Positions 9,181 through 17,011 of a stretch of 50,147 bases of DNA are shown in pieces. Position 1 is the first letter of the stretch. Every line of letters begins with the position of its first letter. The stretch is taken from assembly GCF_000337515.1 (NCBI RefSeq), contig NZ_AOIQ01000017.1, positions 277,671 through 327,817 on the forward strand, written 5' to 3'. Position numbers and translations under genes: made by a program. The stretch comes from Halovivax asiaticus JCM 14624. GTDB taxonomy: Archaea; Halobacteriota; Halobacteria; Halobacteriales; Natrialbaceae. The notes under the pieces were generated by a model that ran no database searches, was not told where the DNA came from, and saw only the letters and a list, made by a program, of their open reading frames with translations.

Positions 9181-10437
9181 TCACATGCCGAGATAACGAA
9201 GCAGCGGGATGCACATCGCGGCGGCCCACAGCAGAACGCCGGTCCGGACGTGCCCCGGCTCTACGACCGGCGATCGGGCGGTCTGGGAGGCGCCCGCAGC
9301 GACGAACCCGAGTGCCGTCGCGAGAGCGGCTTGGTGGACGATCGTGTTGAGCGGGAGTGTCGTTACGCCCATGCTCGTGTAATCGAAGAACATCGCGACG
9401 ACGAACCCGAGCGACGCGGCGGTAAAGGCGTGCGTCGCCGAAAGCTGGCGTGCGCTCAGGTAGGTGACCACGGGGAGGCCGAGGACGAGTGACGGATAGA
9501 GGACGGCCACGATCACCTTCGGCGGGGCGTCTACGAGGAACTGCTCGGCCTCGACACCGGCTACTCTGATCGCCGTGTAGAACGCGACGATGGCGGTTAC
9601 GACGACGAGCGCCCGCACGCTCTCCTGAACACTATCGTTGTTCCACCAGTCAGTGAGCGATTCGCGTCGCCAGGAGTGGAGCGAAATCGAGCCCAGCAGT
9701 AACAGCGAGAGTGCCGCCTGCGATCCGCTTCCACGCAGTTTGACGACGGTCATCCAGCCGTCGGCGTCGGCGCTGCGGTCGTTGCCGACGTGCTGGCGAT
9801 TCAGTTCCTCGACGAACCAGCGATCGAGGAACTCCGATTCGACGTACGACTGGGAGTCCTCGATGCCGTGGACGGTGTGGCGAAGCTGGAACCAGTCCCA
9901 GTGCTCGCGGTGGGCCTGCATCGCCGTCCAGTTGCCGTTCGCCGGATCGGTGTATGCCCGGATGTGGTGACGGTCGCCGAGGTACGTCCCGTCTTTGAGC
10001 TGGTAGGACTCGGGGAGCCAGTGGCCGGTCCCCGAGGGCGTCTCGACGTAGGCGTAGCGGTTTGCCCCGTCCGCCTGCCCCCAGGCGGTCGTCGACTCGT
10101 TGTTCGTCGCGGGGACGGCCTCGTCGTCGGGGGCGACGTCTCTCGATTCCGGTTCGAGCTCCTCCCAGTTGCCGGTCGAACGTTCTCGCAGGTATCGTTC
10201 CGTCACGTCGGCGTCGCCGTAGACGATGACGTTGAGTGCCAGCGTGCGCTGACCCGTCGTCTCGCCGCGACTCGTGTACGGCCAGAGTTCCGAGCCGTCT
10301 TCCAGCGGTTCCGTCGTGATCTCGCCACGCTGAGCGGGTTCGTCGAGTTCCGAACTCGCGATCGACCCCCCGACGGTCAGTAACAGGACGGCAAAGAGCA
10401 ACGCGACCGCCAGCTGGGGTCGAATTTCGATCCGCAC
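9181..10437 (-). CDS. Membrane protein with large extracellular domain, function unknown
   Basis: The protein has 418 residues and starts at GTG 10435-10437. An N-terminal signal anchor (residues 8-27) leads into a hydrophilic, acidic domain (about 30-235) that would face outside. About five transmembrane segments fill residues 235-418. The domain contains LALNVIVYGDADVTERYLRE followed later by RHHIRAYTDP. This order weakly recalls the C-terminal domain of LssY-type proteins (a small-molecule/phosphatase-associated domain), but I would not annotate it as such without a profile search. It is convergent with the small gene at 8923-9165, only 15 nt apart. Confidence 0.6.
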   Translation of the reverse strand: MRIEIRPQLAVALLFAVLLLTVGGSIASSELDEPAQRGEITTEPLEDGSELWPYTSRGETTGQRTLALNVIVYGDADVTERYLRERSTGNWEELEPESRDVAPDDEAVPATNNESTTAWGQADGANRYAYVETPSGTGHWLPESYQLKDGTYLGDRHHIRAYTDPANGNWTAMQAHREHWDWFQLRHTVHGIEDSQSYVESEFLDRWFVEELNRQHVGNDRSADADGWMTVVKLRGSGSQAALSLLLLGSISLHSWRRESLTDWWNNDSVQESVRALVVVTAIVAFYTAIRVAGVEAEQFLVDAPPKVIVAVLYPSLVLGLPVVTYLSARQLSATHAFTAASLGFVVAMFFDYTSMGVTTLPLNTIVHQAALATALGFVAAGASQTARSPVVEPGHVRTGVLLWAAAMCIPLLRYLGM

Positions 10438-10519
10438 GACCGTGCGTATGGAGGCATTCGCCGAAAACCTTTCCCCATATCTTGGCCCGTCTCTCGTCGA
10501 ACTGTCTCTACCGGACCGA

Positions 10520-11902
10520 TCAGCTGCGTTCCGAACTCGTGCGTTCGTCCATCATCCGCGCCGCCTTCCCGGCCCAGTCGCCGTACCTGAAGCCGACGGT
10601 GACGACGAGCAACGACCAGGCGAAGTAGCCGACGATGCCGGCGCCGACGCCGGCCGCGCCGTAGCCGAGGGGGATGGCGGCGACGTACGAGCCACAGAGG
10701 TAGAACAGGAAGAGTCCGCTCGCCCGGGCGACGAACGGAATCTTCGTCTCCCCGGCGCCCTGGAGCGCGCCGGCGATGACGATGTAGGTGACCAGGAACG
10801 GCGCCCCGAGCCCGTAGGCGACGGCGAAGGTGATGGCGTACTCGACGGTCTCGGTGTCGTCGGTGAAGATTGCCACGAACGTGTCAGCCTCGAGGGCGAG
10901 TCCGATGCCGATCACGCCGACGGTCGCGAGGCCGAGCGCGGCGATCGCCCACCCCTCGAACCGCGCCTGTTCTGGTTTCCCCGCCCCGAGCGACTGCCCG
11001 ACCACGACGCTCGCAGCGACGTTGTAGCCCCGGCCGAGCGGGCTCGTGATCTGCTGGTACACTCGCCGACCGACCTGATAGCCGGCGTTCACCTCGGTCC
11101 CGAGGAGGAGCAGCAGGGAGTTGAAGGGAAACTCGATGGCCGTCGCGACCATCCCTTCGCCGACGCGCGGCGTACTCACCGCGACGAGCTGTTTCGTCAC
11201 GACCCAGTCCGTCGGGCGGACGAGGCGTCCCTGCCGGAACGGGCTGGCGATGACGCCGACGAGGACGATGGCGGTGAAGACGTTGGCGACGGCCGTCGCG
11301 ATCCCGACGCCGACGATCTCCAGGCGGGGCGCGCCGAAGAGGCCGAGTCCCAGAACGACCGACCCGGTGACGTTGGCCACGTTCGCGACGACGTTGACGA
11401 CCATCGGCGAGACGGTGTCACCCGTGCCCTGCAGCGCACGGGCGGCGATCAGGCCGACGTGCCGTGCCGGCGCCGTCACCATGACGAGTGCGAGGTAGAC
11501 CGACCCGTAGGCGACGACGGCGGCGTTTCCGCCGAGAACGCTGATCGCGAACTCGGAGAGGACGAGCCCGAAGAGGACGAACGGAACGCCCGCGATCGCC
11601 CCGAGCACGATCGCCTGCGTGATGGCCTCGTCGCGGGTATCGCCCGCTCCGCGGCCGGTATCCTGACTCGACAGGGCGATCGCGCCACCGCCGAGACCGA
11701 GGCCGATGCGAAGCGGGAGGCGCGCGTAGAGGTCCGCCAGTCCGATCGCGGTGATCGCCGCCGGCGAGAACATGCCGCTGATGATGATGTCGACCGTCCG
11801 CATCAGCGTTCGCGTCGTCTGCTCGGCCATGATCGGCCACGCGAGGCCGATGACGCGCTTCCAGACGGCGAGCATCCGCGAGCGAACGCCCCCATCGCTC
11901 AT
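10520..11902 (-). CDS. MATE family efflux transporter
   Basis: The 460-residue membrane protein has about 12 helices arranged as two homologous bundles, the hallmark of the MATE fold. MATE-type signatures include WPIMAEQ near the N-terminus, the ARALQGTGDT motif at the end of the first bundle and its counterpart AGALQGAGETK in the second. It would exchange cations for an organic substrate across the cytoplasmic membrane. The drug, if any, cannot be inferred. It starts at ATG 11900-11902, divergent from the gene at 11974 across a 71-nt spacer that must hold both promoters. Confidence 0.92.
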   Translation of the reverse strand: MSDGGVRSRMLAVWKRVIGLAWPIMAEQTTRTLMRTVDIIISGMFSPAAITAIGLADLYARLPLRIGLGLGGGAIALSSQDTGRGAGDTRDEAITQAIVLGAIAGVPFVLFGLVLSEFAISVLGGNAAVVAYGSVYLALVMVTAPARHVGLIAARALQGTGDTVSPMVVNVVANVANVTGSVVLGLGLFGAPRLEIVGVGIATAVANVFTAIVLVGVIASPFRQGRLVRPTDWVVTKQLVAVSTPRVGEGMVATAIEFPFNSLLLLLGTEVNAGYQVGRRVYQQITSPLGRGYNVAASVVVGQSLGAGKPEQARFEGWAIAALGLATVGVIGIGLALEADTFVAIFTDDTETVEYAITFAVAYGLGAPFLVTYIVIAGALQGAGETKIPFVARASGLFLFYLCGSYVAAIPLGYGAAGVGAGIVGYFAWSLLVVTVGFRYGDWAGKAARMMDERTSSERS

Positions 11903-11973
11903 ACGATCCGAAACATCGGTGGTGATTTGAGTGTGCCGATAACGGAAAGTGGGGTGGCGTTCACCCTCCGATA

Positions 11974-12390
11974 GTGACGTTCGAACACACCTGCTTCGTG
12001 TACGGTACGCTCACCGAGCCAGCACGCGTCGAGACCGTCGTCGGTCCCGCCGATGCCGCGCAACTGGGACCCGCGATACTCGACGGACTCCACTGCGTCG
12101 AAGGCGAGTACCCGACGCTTGCACCCGGCGGGTCCGTCGAGGGATCTCTCCTTGCCGTCGACGATCCGGGCCTCAACGCGCTCGACGAATACGAGGGCGT
12201 CGACCGCGGGCTGTACGTCCGCGTCGCCGTCTCGTGTTCACATCCCGATATCGACGCTGACCGCGTCTGGACGTACGTGGGAGAGCCGTCCCGTCTCGAC
12301 GCTGACGCCGAGTGGCCCGGTGACCGATCCTTCGAATCGCGGGTCCAGGACGAGGTCGCCGACTGCGACGTCGTCGGGCCGCGGTCGTAA
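11974..12390 (+). CDS. Gamma-glutamylcyclotransferase-like (AIG2/GGCT fold) protein
   Basis: The protein has 138 residues and starts at GTG 11974. The N-terminal CFVYGTL matches the substrate loop of the family (V-Y-G-T-L). The likely catalytic glutamate is E in NALDEYEGVDRGLYVR, the region that carries the general acid/base of GGCT-type enzymes. GGCT-fold proteins release 5-oxoproline from gamma-glutamyl amides. Haloarchaea use gamma-glutamylcysteine as their main thiol, so a role in its turnover is possible but inferred. It has its own promoter region shared divergently with the MATE gene. Confidence 0.82.
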   Translation: MTFEHTCFVYGTLTEPARVETVVGPADAAQLGPAILDGLHCVEGEYPTLAPGGSVEGSLLAVDDPGLNALDEYEGVDRGLYVRVAVSCSHPDIDADRVWTYVGEPSRLDADAEWPGDRSFESRVQDEVADCDVVGPRS

Positions 12391-12511
12391 CGTCCTGCGT
12401 GTCCGTTGATCGGTTCCACCGCTCTCTGTATTGCCATCACGAATGACGGCCGTCCGCTTTCCGTCTGACGATCGATTTTCCCCGACGCCGTCTTCCGGTT
12501 TCACTTTCACT
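12391..12511. other. Intergenic, no gene seen
   Basis: This is the first part of the 327-nt gap between the GGCT-like gene and ilvA. It holds pyrimidine-rich sequence (12460-12515) and no credible reading frame on either strand. The hairpins that follow are listed separately, and the remainder up to the ilvA start holds only its putative promoter. Confidence 0.5.
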
Positions 12512-12576
12512 CCGGGGCCCCTACGTTTATGTGGGCCCCGGCCCCGAGTACAGATGCACGACACACGCCGTGCATC
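12512..12576. promoter_or_regulatory. Two strong hairpins upstream of ilvA
   Basis: The first is a perfect 9-bp stem: CCGGGGCCC 12512-12520 pairs with GGGCCCCGG 12533-12541 around the 12-nt loop CTACGTTTATGT. The second is a perfect 8-bp stem: GATGCACG 12553-12560 pairs with CGTGCATC 12569-12576 around ACACACGC. They sit 142-206 nt upstream of the ilvA ATG and 122 nt after the GGCT-like gene. They could be the terminator of that gene, operator sites, or part of an ilvA leader. No T-run follows, so simple intrinsic termination is not obvious. Confidence 0.45.
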
Positions 12577-12684
12577 CAGTATTCCCTCTCGCACGTGAAC
12601 CGACCCGCAATCCTGTCTGATCCGGGTCACCACACTGGGGGTGGGCGGGCCTGGCGCTATCGGGCTACGCCCGCACCGACTACA

Positions 12685-12696
12685 ATCCTTAACAGT
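12685..12696 (+). promoter_or_regulatory. Possible ilvA promoter
   Basis: AATCCTTAACAG is the most AT-rich stretch in the 80 nt before ilvA and lies about 25-30 nt upstream of its ATG. That is the distance expected if the transcript starts at or near the start codon (leaderless), as most haloarchaeal mRNAs do. The match to a TATA consensus is weak. Confidence 0.3.
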
Positions 12697-12717
12697 GACC
12701 TGTGTGTAGGCTACGGT

Positions 12718-13929
12718 ATGCTCGAACTCGCAGACATCGAGGCCGCCCGTGAGCGCGTGGCCCAGACGGCCCGCGGGACACCCCTCGAGTATTCACACAC
12801 CTACACCGCGATGACCGGCGCGGAGGTCCACCTCAAACACGAGAACTTCCAGCGCACCGGCGCGTTCAAGATTCGCGGCGCGACCAACCGCATCGCGACG
12901 CTCTCCGACGCGGCGAAGGAGAAAGGCGTCGTCACCGCGAGCGCCGGCAACCACGCCCAGGGCGTCGCCCTCGCCGCGACCCGCGTCGGTGTCGACTCGA
13001 CCATCGTCATGCCCGAACACGCGCCCACGGCGAAAGTCAAGGCCACCGAGAACTACGGCGCCGAGGTCGTCCTCCACGGGGCGAACTACGACGCCGCGGC
13101 CGAACGCGCCCACGAGATCGAGCGCGAGGAAGATCGCACCTACGTCCACGCCTTCGACGACGAGCAGGTCATGGCCGGCCAGGGAACCCTCGGCCTCGAG
13201 ATCGTCGAGGAGTGTCCCGACGTCGAGACCGTCGTCGTCCCGATCGGTGGCGGCGGCCTCATCAGCGGCATCGCGGCCGCCGTCAAAGGCATCGACCCCG
13301 ACATCCGCGTGATCGGCGTCCAGGCCGCCGGCGCCTCCAGCGCCGCCCCCTCGCTCCAGAAGGGCGAACGCGTCGTCATCGACGACGTCGAGACCATCGC
13401 CGACGGCATCGCCACCCGCTCGATCGGGGATCGGACCTTCGATCACATCCGGGAGTACGTCGACGAGGTCGTCACCGTCACCGACGCCGAGATCGCCGTC
13501 ACCATGGTCTACCTCTTAGAACGCTCGAAGACCGTCGTCGAGGGCGCTGGGGCGGTCGGTCTCGCCGCCACCATCTTCGACGCCTTCGACTACGACGAAG
13601 GCGAAGTGATCGTCCCGCTGCTCTCCGGCGGCAACGTCGACATGAACACGCTCACGACCGTCATCATGCGCGGCCTCGTCGAGATGGGGCGCTATCTCAA
13701 ACTGCGCACCGTCCTCAAGGACCGCCCCGGCTCGCTCGAAGAACTGCTCGCCATCGCCGCCGACCACGGCGCCAACATCTACTCCATCCACCACGACCGC
13801 ACCTCCCGCGAGATCGAACTCTCGGACGCCGAGATCGAACTCGAACTCGAGGTCCGCGGCCACGACCATGCCGACGCCCTCGTCAACTCGCTCCGCGAGT
13901 CGGGGTACGAGGTAGAACAACTCGACTAA
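12718..13929 (+). CDS. ilvA: Threonine ammonia-lyase (threonine dehydratase)
   Basis: The PLP enzyme deaminates threonine to 2-oxobutanoate, the first committed step toward isoleucine. It has 403 residues. ENFQRTGAFKIRG contains the Schiff-base lysine K51. SAGNHAQG (75-82) and the glycine run VPIGGGGLISG bind the PLP ring and phosphate. The last 80 residues form an ACT domain (LKDRPGSLEELLAIAADHG and onward), which usually binds an allosteric amino acid. An open frame extends 63 codons upstream, but the family N-terminus begins at ATG 12718. The length suits the one-ACT TdcB/IlvA type. Its substrate is made by thrC in this window, though the genes are 9 kb apart. Confidence 0.93.
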   Translation: MLELADIEAARERVAQTARGTPLEYSHTYTAMTGAEVHLKHENFQRTGAFKIRGATNRIATLSDAAKEKGVVTASAGNHAQGVALAATRVGVDSTIVMPEHAPTAKVKATENYGAEVVLHGANYDAAAERAHEIEREEDRTYVHAFDDEQVMAGQGTLGLEIVEECPDVETVVVPIGGGGLISGIAAAVKGIDPDIRVIGVQAAGASSAAPSLQKGERVVIDDVETIADGIATRSIGDRTFDHIREYVDEVVTVTDAEIAVTMVYLLERSKTVVEGAGAVGLAATIFDAFDYDEGEVIVPLLSGGNVDMNTLTTVIMRGLVEMGRYLKLRTVLKDRPGSLEELLAIAADHGANIYSIHHDRTSREIELSDAEIELELEVRGHDHADALVNSLRESGYEVEQLD

Positions 13930-13934
13930 CAACC

Positions 13935-13975
13935 TTTTGCGCTGCGGGCGCGGCACGGCCGCGCCCTCGGCAAAA
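13935..13975 (+). terminator. Probable terminator hairpin after ilvA
   Basis: GGGCGCGGC 13946-13954 pairs perfectly with GCCGCGCCC 13958-13966 around the loop ACG. TTTTGC 13935-13940 can pair with GCAAAA 13970-13975 as an outer stem. It begins six bases after the ilvA stop codon. Because of the outer A/T pairing it would look similar on either strand. Confidence 0.5.
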
Positions 13976-14005
13976 CGTTGATGAAAAGCCTCCTTCTTCC
14001 CCGCC

Positions 14006-14141
14006 AGCGCCGCGAAGCGGCGCTTCTGGGTCAGTCGTCGGCCCGCTCACTCGTCCGCAACGCGGACTCGCTCGCGGTGAAATCGCCAGTATCTACCTGC
14101 CTTTCCCCGTGCTCGCGCGGATCGCTGTCGCGATCACGCGC
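14006..14141. repeat. Train of short palindromes between ilvA and the Rieske gene
   Basis: Three further hairpins follow the ilvA terminator. AGCGCCGC 14006-14013 / GCGGCGCT 14017-14024 has the loop GAA. GTCCGC 14053-14058 / GCGGAC 14062-14067 has the loop AAC. GCGCG-GATCGC 14115-14125 / GCGATC-a-CGCGC 14130-14141 has the loop TGTC and one bulged base. There is no supported gene in 13930-14232. The style, with short stems and 3-4 nt loops just after a gene, resembles palindromic extragenic sequence seen again at 36894-37204. Confidence 0.5.
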
Positions 14142-14162
14142 TCCCGGCCATCCCGTCTCTCA

Positions 14163-14170
14163 TTTATATA
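14163..14170 (+). promoter_or_regulatory. TATA box for the Rieske gene
   Basis: TTTATATA at 14163-14170 is a near-consensus archaeal TATA element inside an AT-rich island (about 14158-14215) in otherwise GC-rich DNA. Initiation about 25 nt downstream would leave a leader of roughly 35-40 nt before ATG 14233, so this mRNA is probably not leaderless. Confidence 0.6.
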
Positions 14171-14232
14171 AGTTCAGAAACAAAAACACGGTTCAGGGAA
14201 CGATTTTGTTATCTGCGCTGGTGCTTGTTCGC

Positions 14233-16104
14233 ATGGAATCAGATGCGAACGAGGCTGATGCGGACGGGTTCGTCCCGGTCGTCGACGCGGCAGCACTCGA
14301 ATCGGAGGGTCGGAAACTCGTCACGCCGGAGGGGACGGCTATCGCGCTCTTTCATCACGAGGGAGCGGTGCGAGCGGTGGATAATCGATGTCCGCACATG
14401 GGGTTCCCGCTGTCGGACGGAACCGTCGAGGAGGGCATCCTCACCTGTCACTGGCATCACGCGCGGTTCGAACTGTCTTGCGGGGACACGTTCGATCCGT
14501 GGGCGGACGATGTGCAGACCTACCCCGTCGAGATTCGCGACGGGACGGTCCACGTCGATCCAAATCCACCACTCGACCGACCGCCTGCGGAACACTGGGC
14601 GGACCGGCTGGAGAGCGGCCTGCAGGAGAACCTCCGGCTCGTCGTCGCGAAGTCGACGATCGGGTTGCTCGACGCCGACGTCGATCCGCAGGACCCGCTT
14701 ACCACGGCGCTTGAGTTCGGCACTCGGTATCGCGAGGACGGCTGGTCGTCCGGACTGACGATTCAGGGTTGTATGGCGAACCTGTTGGGCGTGCTCGACG
14801 AGGACGACCGCAAGCGGGCCCTGTATACCGGCATTCGCCACGTGGCGGCCGACTGTGCCGGCCAGCCCGCCAAATTCGACCAGCCGTCGTTCTCGACGGA
14901 TGAGGTATCACTGGACAGGCTTCGCTCCTGGTTTCGCGACTGCATCGAGGTCCGTGATCAGGATGGCGCCGAGCGCTGTCTGCGGACCGCCGTCGCCGCC
15001 GGATACGACGACGCGGCGCTCGCCGACCTCGTCTTCACGGCGGCGACCGATCACCCCTACCTTTCGACGGGCCACACGCTCGACTTCGCGAACAAGGCGT
15101 TCGAGAGCCTCGACACGGTGGGGTGGCCCGACGGCGGCCGAGTCGGGACAGAAGCGGCGGATGCGAGCGCGGCCGGCACAGGAGCCGGCTCGTCCGCCAC
15201 CGGCAGCGGTGACGGGCTGGTCGCCGACACGCTCGCCTCGCTCGTCGAGCCGCTCGCGACCGCGACGCGCAGTGACGAGTCCTCGTCGTGGCGCCAGCCC
15301 GTCGATCTCGTCGCCCTCCTCGCCGAGGTCTACGGCGGCGACGTGACCGAGACGAGCGGAATCGAGTCGCTCGTCGAAGCTGGGCAGGGCGAATCGTGGT
15401 CTCGCTCAGACGGCTTCCGGGAGACGCTCCTGGGCGACGATCCGGCGGCCATCGTCGAGACGCTCACCGATGCGATTCGAGACGGCGCGACAACTGCGGA
15501 CCTCGCCGCCGAAGTCACGCGAGCGGCCACGACGCGGGTCGCACAGTTCGGCACCGCGAACGAATTCGGCGACTGGAACACGGTCCACCACACGTTCACC
15601 TACGCGAACGCGGTCCACCAGGCGGCCCGCCGGACCGACGCCGTCGCGCTCTACCGCGGCGTGTTCGACGCCGCACTGAGCGTCTACCTCGACCGCTTCC
15701 TGAACACACCGCCGGCCCCGATCCCGGAACCCGGTGACAACGAGACCGGTCGCAACCCGGGCGACGTTCGCGACGACCTTCTGGCGACCTTCGACGAGAA
15801 GGGACGGGTGAACGAGGCGGGTCGACTCGTCGCGGAGTACTTCGACTGCGGCGGGGAGCCGGCCGACCTGCAACGCACGCTCGGTCACGGACTCCTCCGC
15901 GAGGACGCCGGCTTCCACACCCTCCAGAACGTCGAAGCGGCGTTTCGCCAGCATTCGCTCGCGGAAACCGACGCGGACCGACGGCTCCCGCTCGTCGCGA
16001 CGGCACGCTACATGGCTGCTCACTTCCCGACGAATCGGGAGGCCGAACAGACGTTCGCCATCGCGGCCCGGTTGAACCGTGGCGAGCGCGTTCACGAGGG
16101 GTGA
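14233..16104 (+). CDS. Rieske [2Fe-2S] domain fused to a large duplicated alpha-helical domain
   Basis: The protein has 623 residues, starting at ATG 14233. Residues 10-110 are a soluble Rieske domain with both ligand motifs, CPHMG (C53, H55) and CHWHH (C72, H75), as in Rieske ferredoxins. The rest is mostly helical and contains an internal duplication. Residues about 226-296 and 395-468 share the order A-(V/I)-x-x-G, A-D-L-(A/V), A-A-T, then HTLDFAN (281-287) versus HTFTYAN (453-459). A Gly/Ser/Ala-rich linker (about 305-327) separates the repeats. No signal peptide or membrane segment is seen. The repeated histidines suggest a metal or cofactor site, so it may be an oxygenase-like or redox enzyme. 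That is inference; I do not recognise the helical domain. Confidence 0.75.
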   Translation: MESDANEADADGFVPVVDAAALESEGRKLVTPEGTAIALFHHEGAVRAVDNRCPHMGFPLSDGTVEEGILTCHWHHARFELSCGDTFDPWADDVQTYPVEIRDGTVHVDPNPPLDRPPAEHWADRLESGLQENLRLVVAKSTIGLLDADVDPQDPLTTALEFGTRYREDGWSSGLTIQGCMANLLGVLDEDDRKRALYTGIRHVAADCAGQPAKFDQPSFSTDEVSLDRLRSWFRDCIEVRDQDGAERCLRTAVAAGYDDAALADLVFTAATDHPYLSTGHTLDFANKAFESLDTVGWPDGGRVGTEAADASAAGTGAGSSATGSGDGLVADTLASLVEPLATATRSDESSSWRQPVDLVALLAEVYGGDVTETSGIESLVEAGQGESWSRSDGFRETLLGDDPAAIVETLTDAIRDGATTADLAAEVTRAATTRVAQFGTANEFGDWNTVHHTFTYANAVHQAARRTDAVALYRGVFDAALSVYLDRFLNTPPAPIPEPGDNETGRNPGDVRDDLLATFDEKGRVNEAGRLVAEYFDCGGEPADLQRTLGHGLLREDAGFHTLQNVEAAFRQHSLAETDADRRLPLVATARYMAAHFPTNREAEQTFAIAARLNRGERVHEG

Positions 16105-16194
16105 GCGCCACCGGCGGTTCGGCTACCCGACCAGTCGGAACCGACTCGCTTTTCGCCCGCGGCCCGTAGGACCACACGTGGAGGGGCAGGGATA

Positions 16195-16695
16195 GTGGAG
16201 GTCCACGTTTACTACGAGGGCGACGACGACCCGAAGAAGTGCACGGCTCGGCGGCTGGAGCGCTTCGACGAGGCGATCCTCCATCGTTCGATGGGGCAGG
16301 TTCCCTACGGCGTCGTTCTCAATCCCCACGCCGAACGGGCGCTGTCGCCCGCCGACCGGGATGGAGCGCTCGAGACGCTCGTCGCGCTCGATTGCTCGTG
16401 GGAGTCCGCCGGCGAAGCGGCCTTCTCGATGCCCGGCGAACACCGCGCACTGCCCTTCCTCGTCGCGGCCAATCCAGTCAACTTTGGCCGGCCGTTCCGC
16501 CTGACCACCGTGGAGGCGCTGGCCGCCGGGCTGTGGATCCTCGGCGAACAGGGCCACGCCGAGGAACTGCTCGACCCGTTCCGTTGGGGCGAAACCTTCC
16601 TCGAACTGAACGAAGAGCCTCTGCGACGGTACGCCGACTGCGCGGATTCGAGCGAGGTCGTCGCCGTCCAGGACGAGTATCTCGTCGACGAGTGA
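16195..16695 (+). CDS. tsr3: 16S/18S rRNA aminocarboxypropyltransferase Tsr3 (DUF367)
   Basis: Tsr3 transfers the 3-amino-3-carboxypropyl group of S-adenosylmethionine to a hypermodified uridine of small-subunit rRNA late in ribosome maturation. The protein has 166 residues and starts at GTG 16195. The signatures are [14 protein letters not shown] near the N-terminus, [46 protein letters not shown] and [11 protein letters not shown], all characteristic of the family. The GTG is the only start that keeps the conserved first beta strand ([14 protein letters not shown]). It follows the Rieske gene by 90 nt on the same strand but is functionally unrelated. Confidence 0.94.
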   Translation: MEVHVYYEGDDDPKKCTARRLERFDEAILHRSMGQVPYGVVLNPHAERALSPADRDGALETLVALDCSWESAGEAAFSMPGEHRALPFLVAANPVNFGRPFRLTTVEALAAGLWILGEQGHAEELLDPFRWGETFLELNEEPLRRYADCADSSEVVAVQDEYLVDE

Positions 16696-16762
16696 ACGTC
16701 TCGGCGCGGTCGCAGCCTGTGCGTCCTGAAATTATTTCAACGTGTATCGCATAGCGACACGC

Positions 16763-16951
16763 ATGGTGAGCCTCGGCCGCGGTGACTCTTCGACGATCGG
16801 GACCGCACTCGGTGCACTCGTCGCGATCATCGCCGTCGTCGGCACGCAGTTTCTCGGCTGGGAGTGGGGCGACGGCCAGCTCGTCCCGACGATCATCGGC
16901 GTTCTCGCGGCAGCGGTTGCGATCGTTCTTCTCAGTCGTCGGTTTCTGTAG
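16763..16951 (+). CDS. Small membrane protein, 62 aa
   Basis: A short polar N-terminus (VSLGRGDSSTIG) is followed by two hydrophobic segments at about residues 13-30 and 40-58 and a final RRFL. I start at ATG 16763; an in-frame GTG at 16742 is possible but would add seven residues without hydrophobic character. GAAATTATTTC (16728-16738), a small palindrome and the only AT-rich stretch, lies about 25-35 nt upstream and could serve as TATA box for a leaderless mRNA. The function is unknown. It is convergent with the RPA operon. Confidence 0.6.
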   Translation: MVSLGRGDSSTIGTALGALVAIIAVVGTQFLGWEWGDGQLVPTIIGVLAAAVAIVLLSRRFL

Positions 16952-17011
16952 CGTCGCGTGGCAGCCGGAACGACGGTAAAAAACGCGTGTCGGTGACAGG
17001 CGTCTGTGTCC

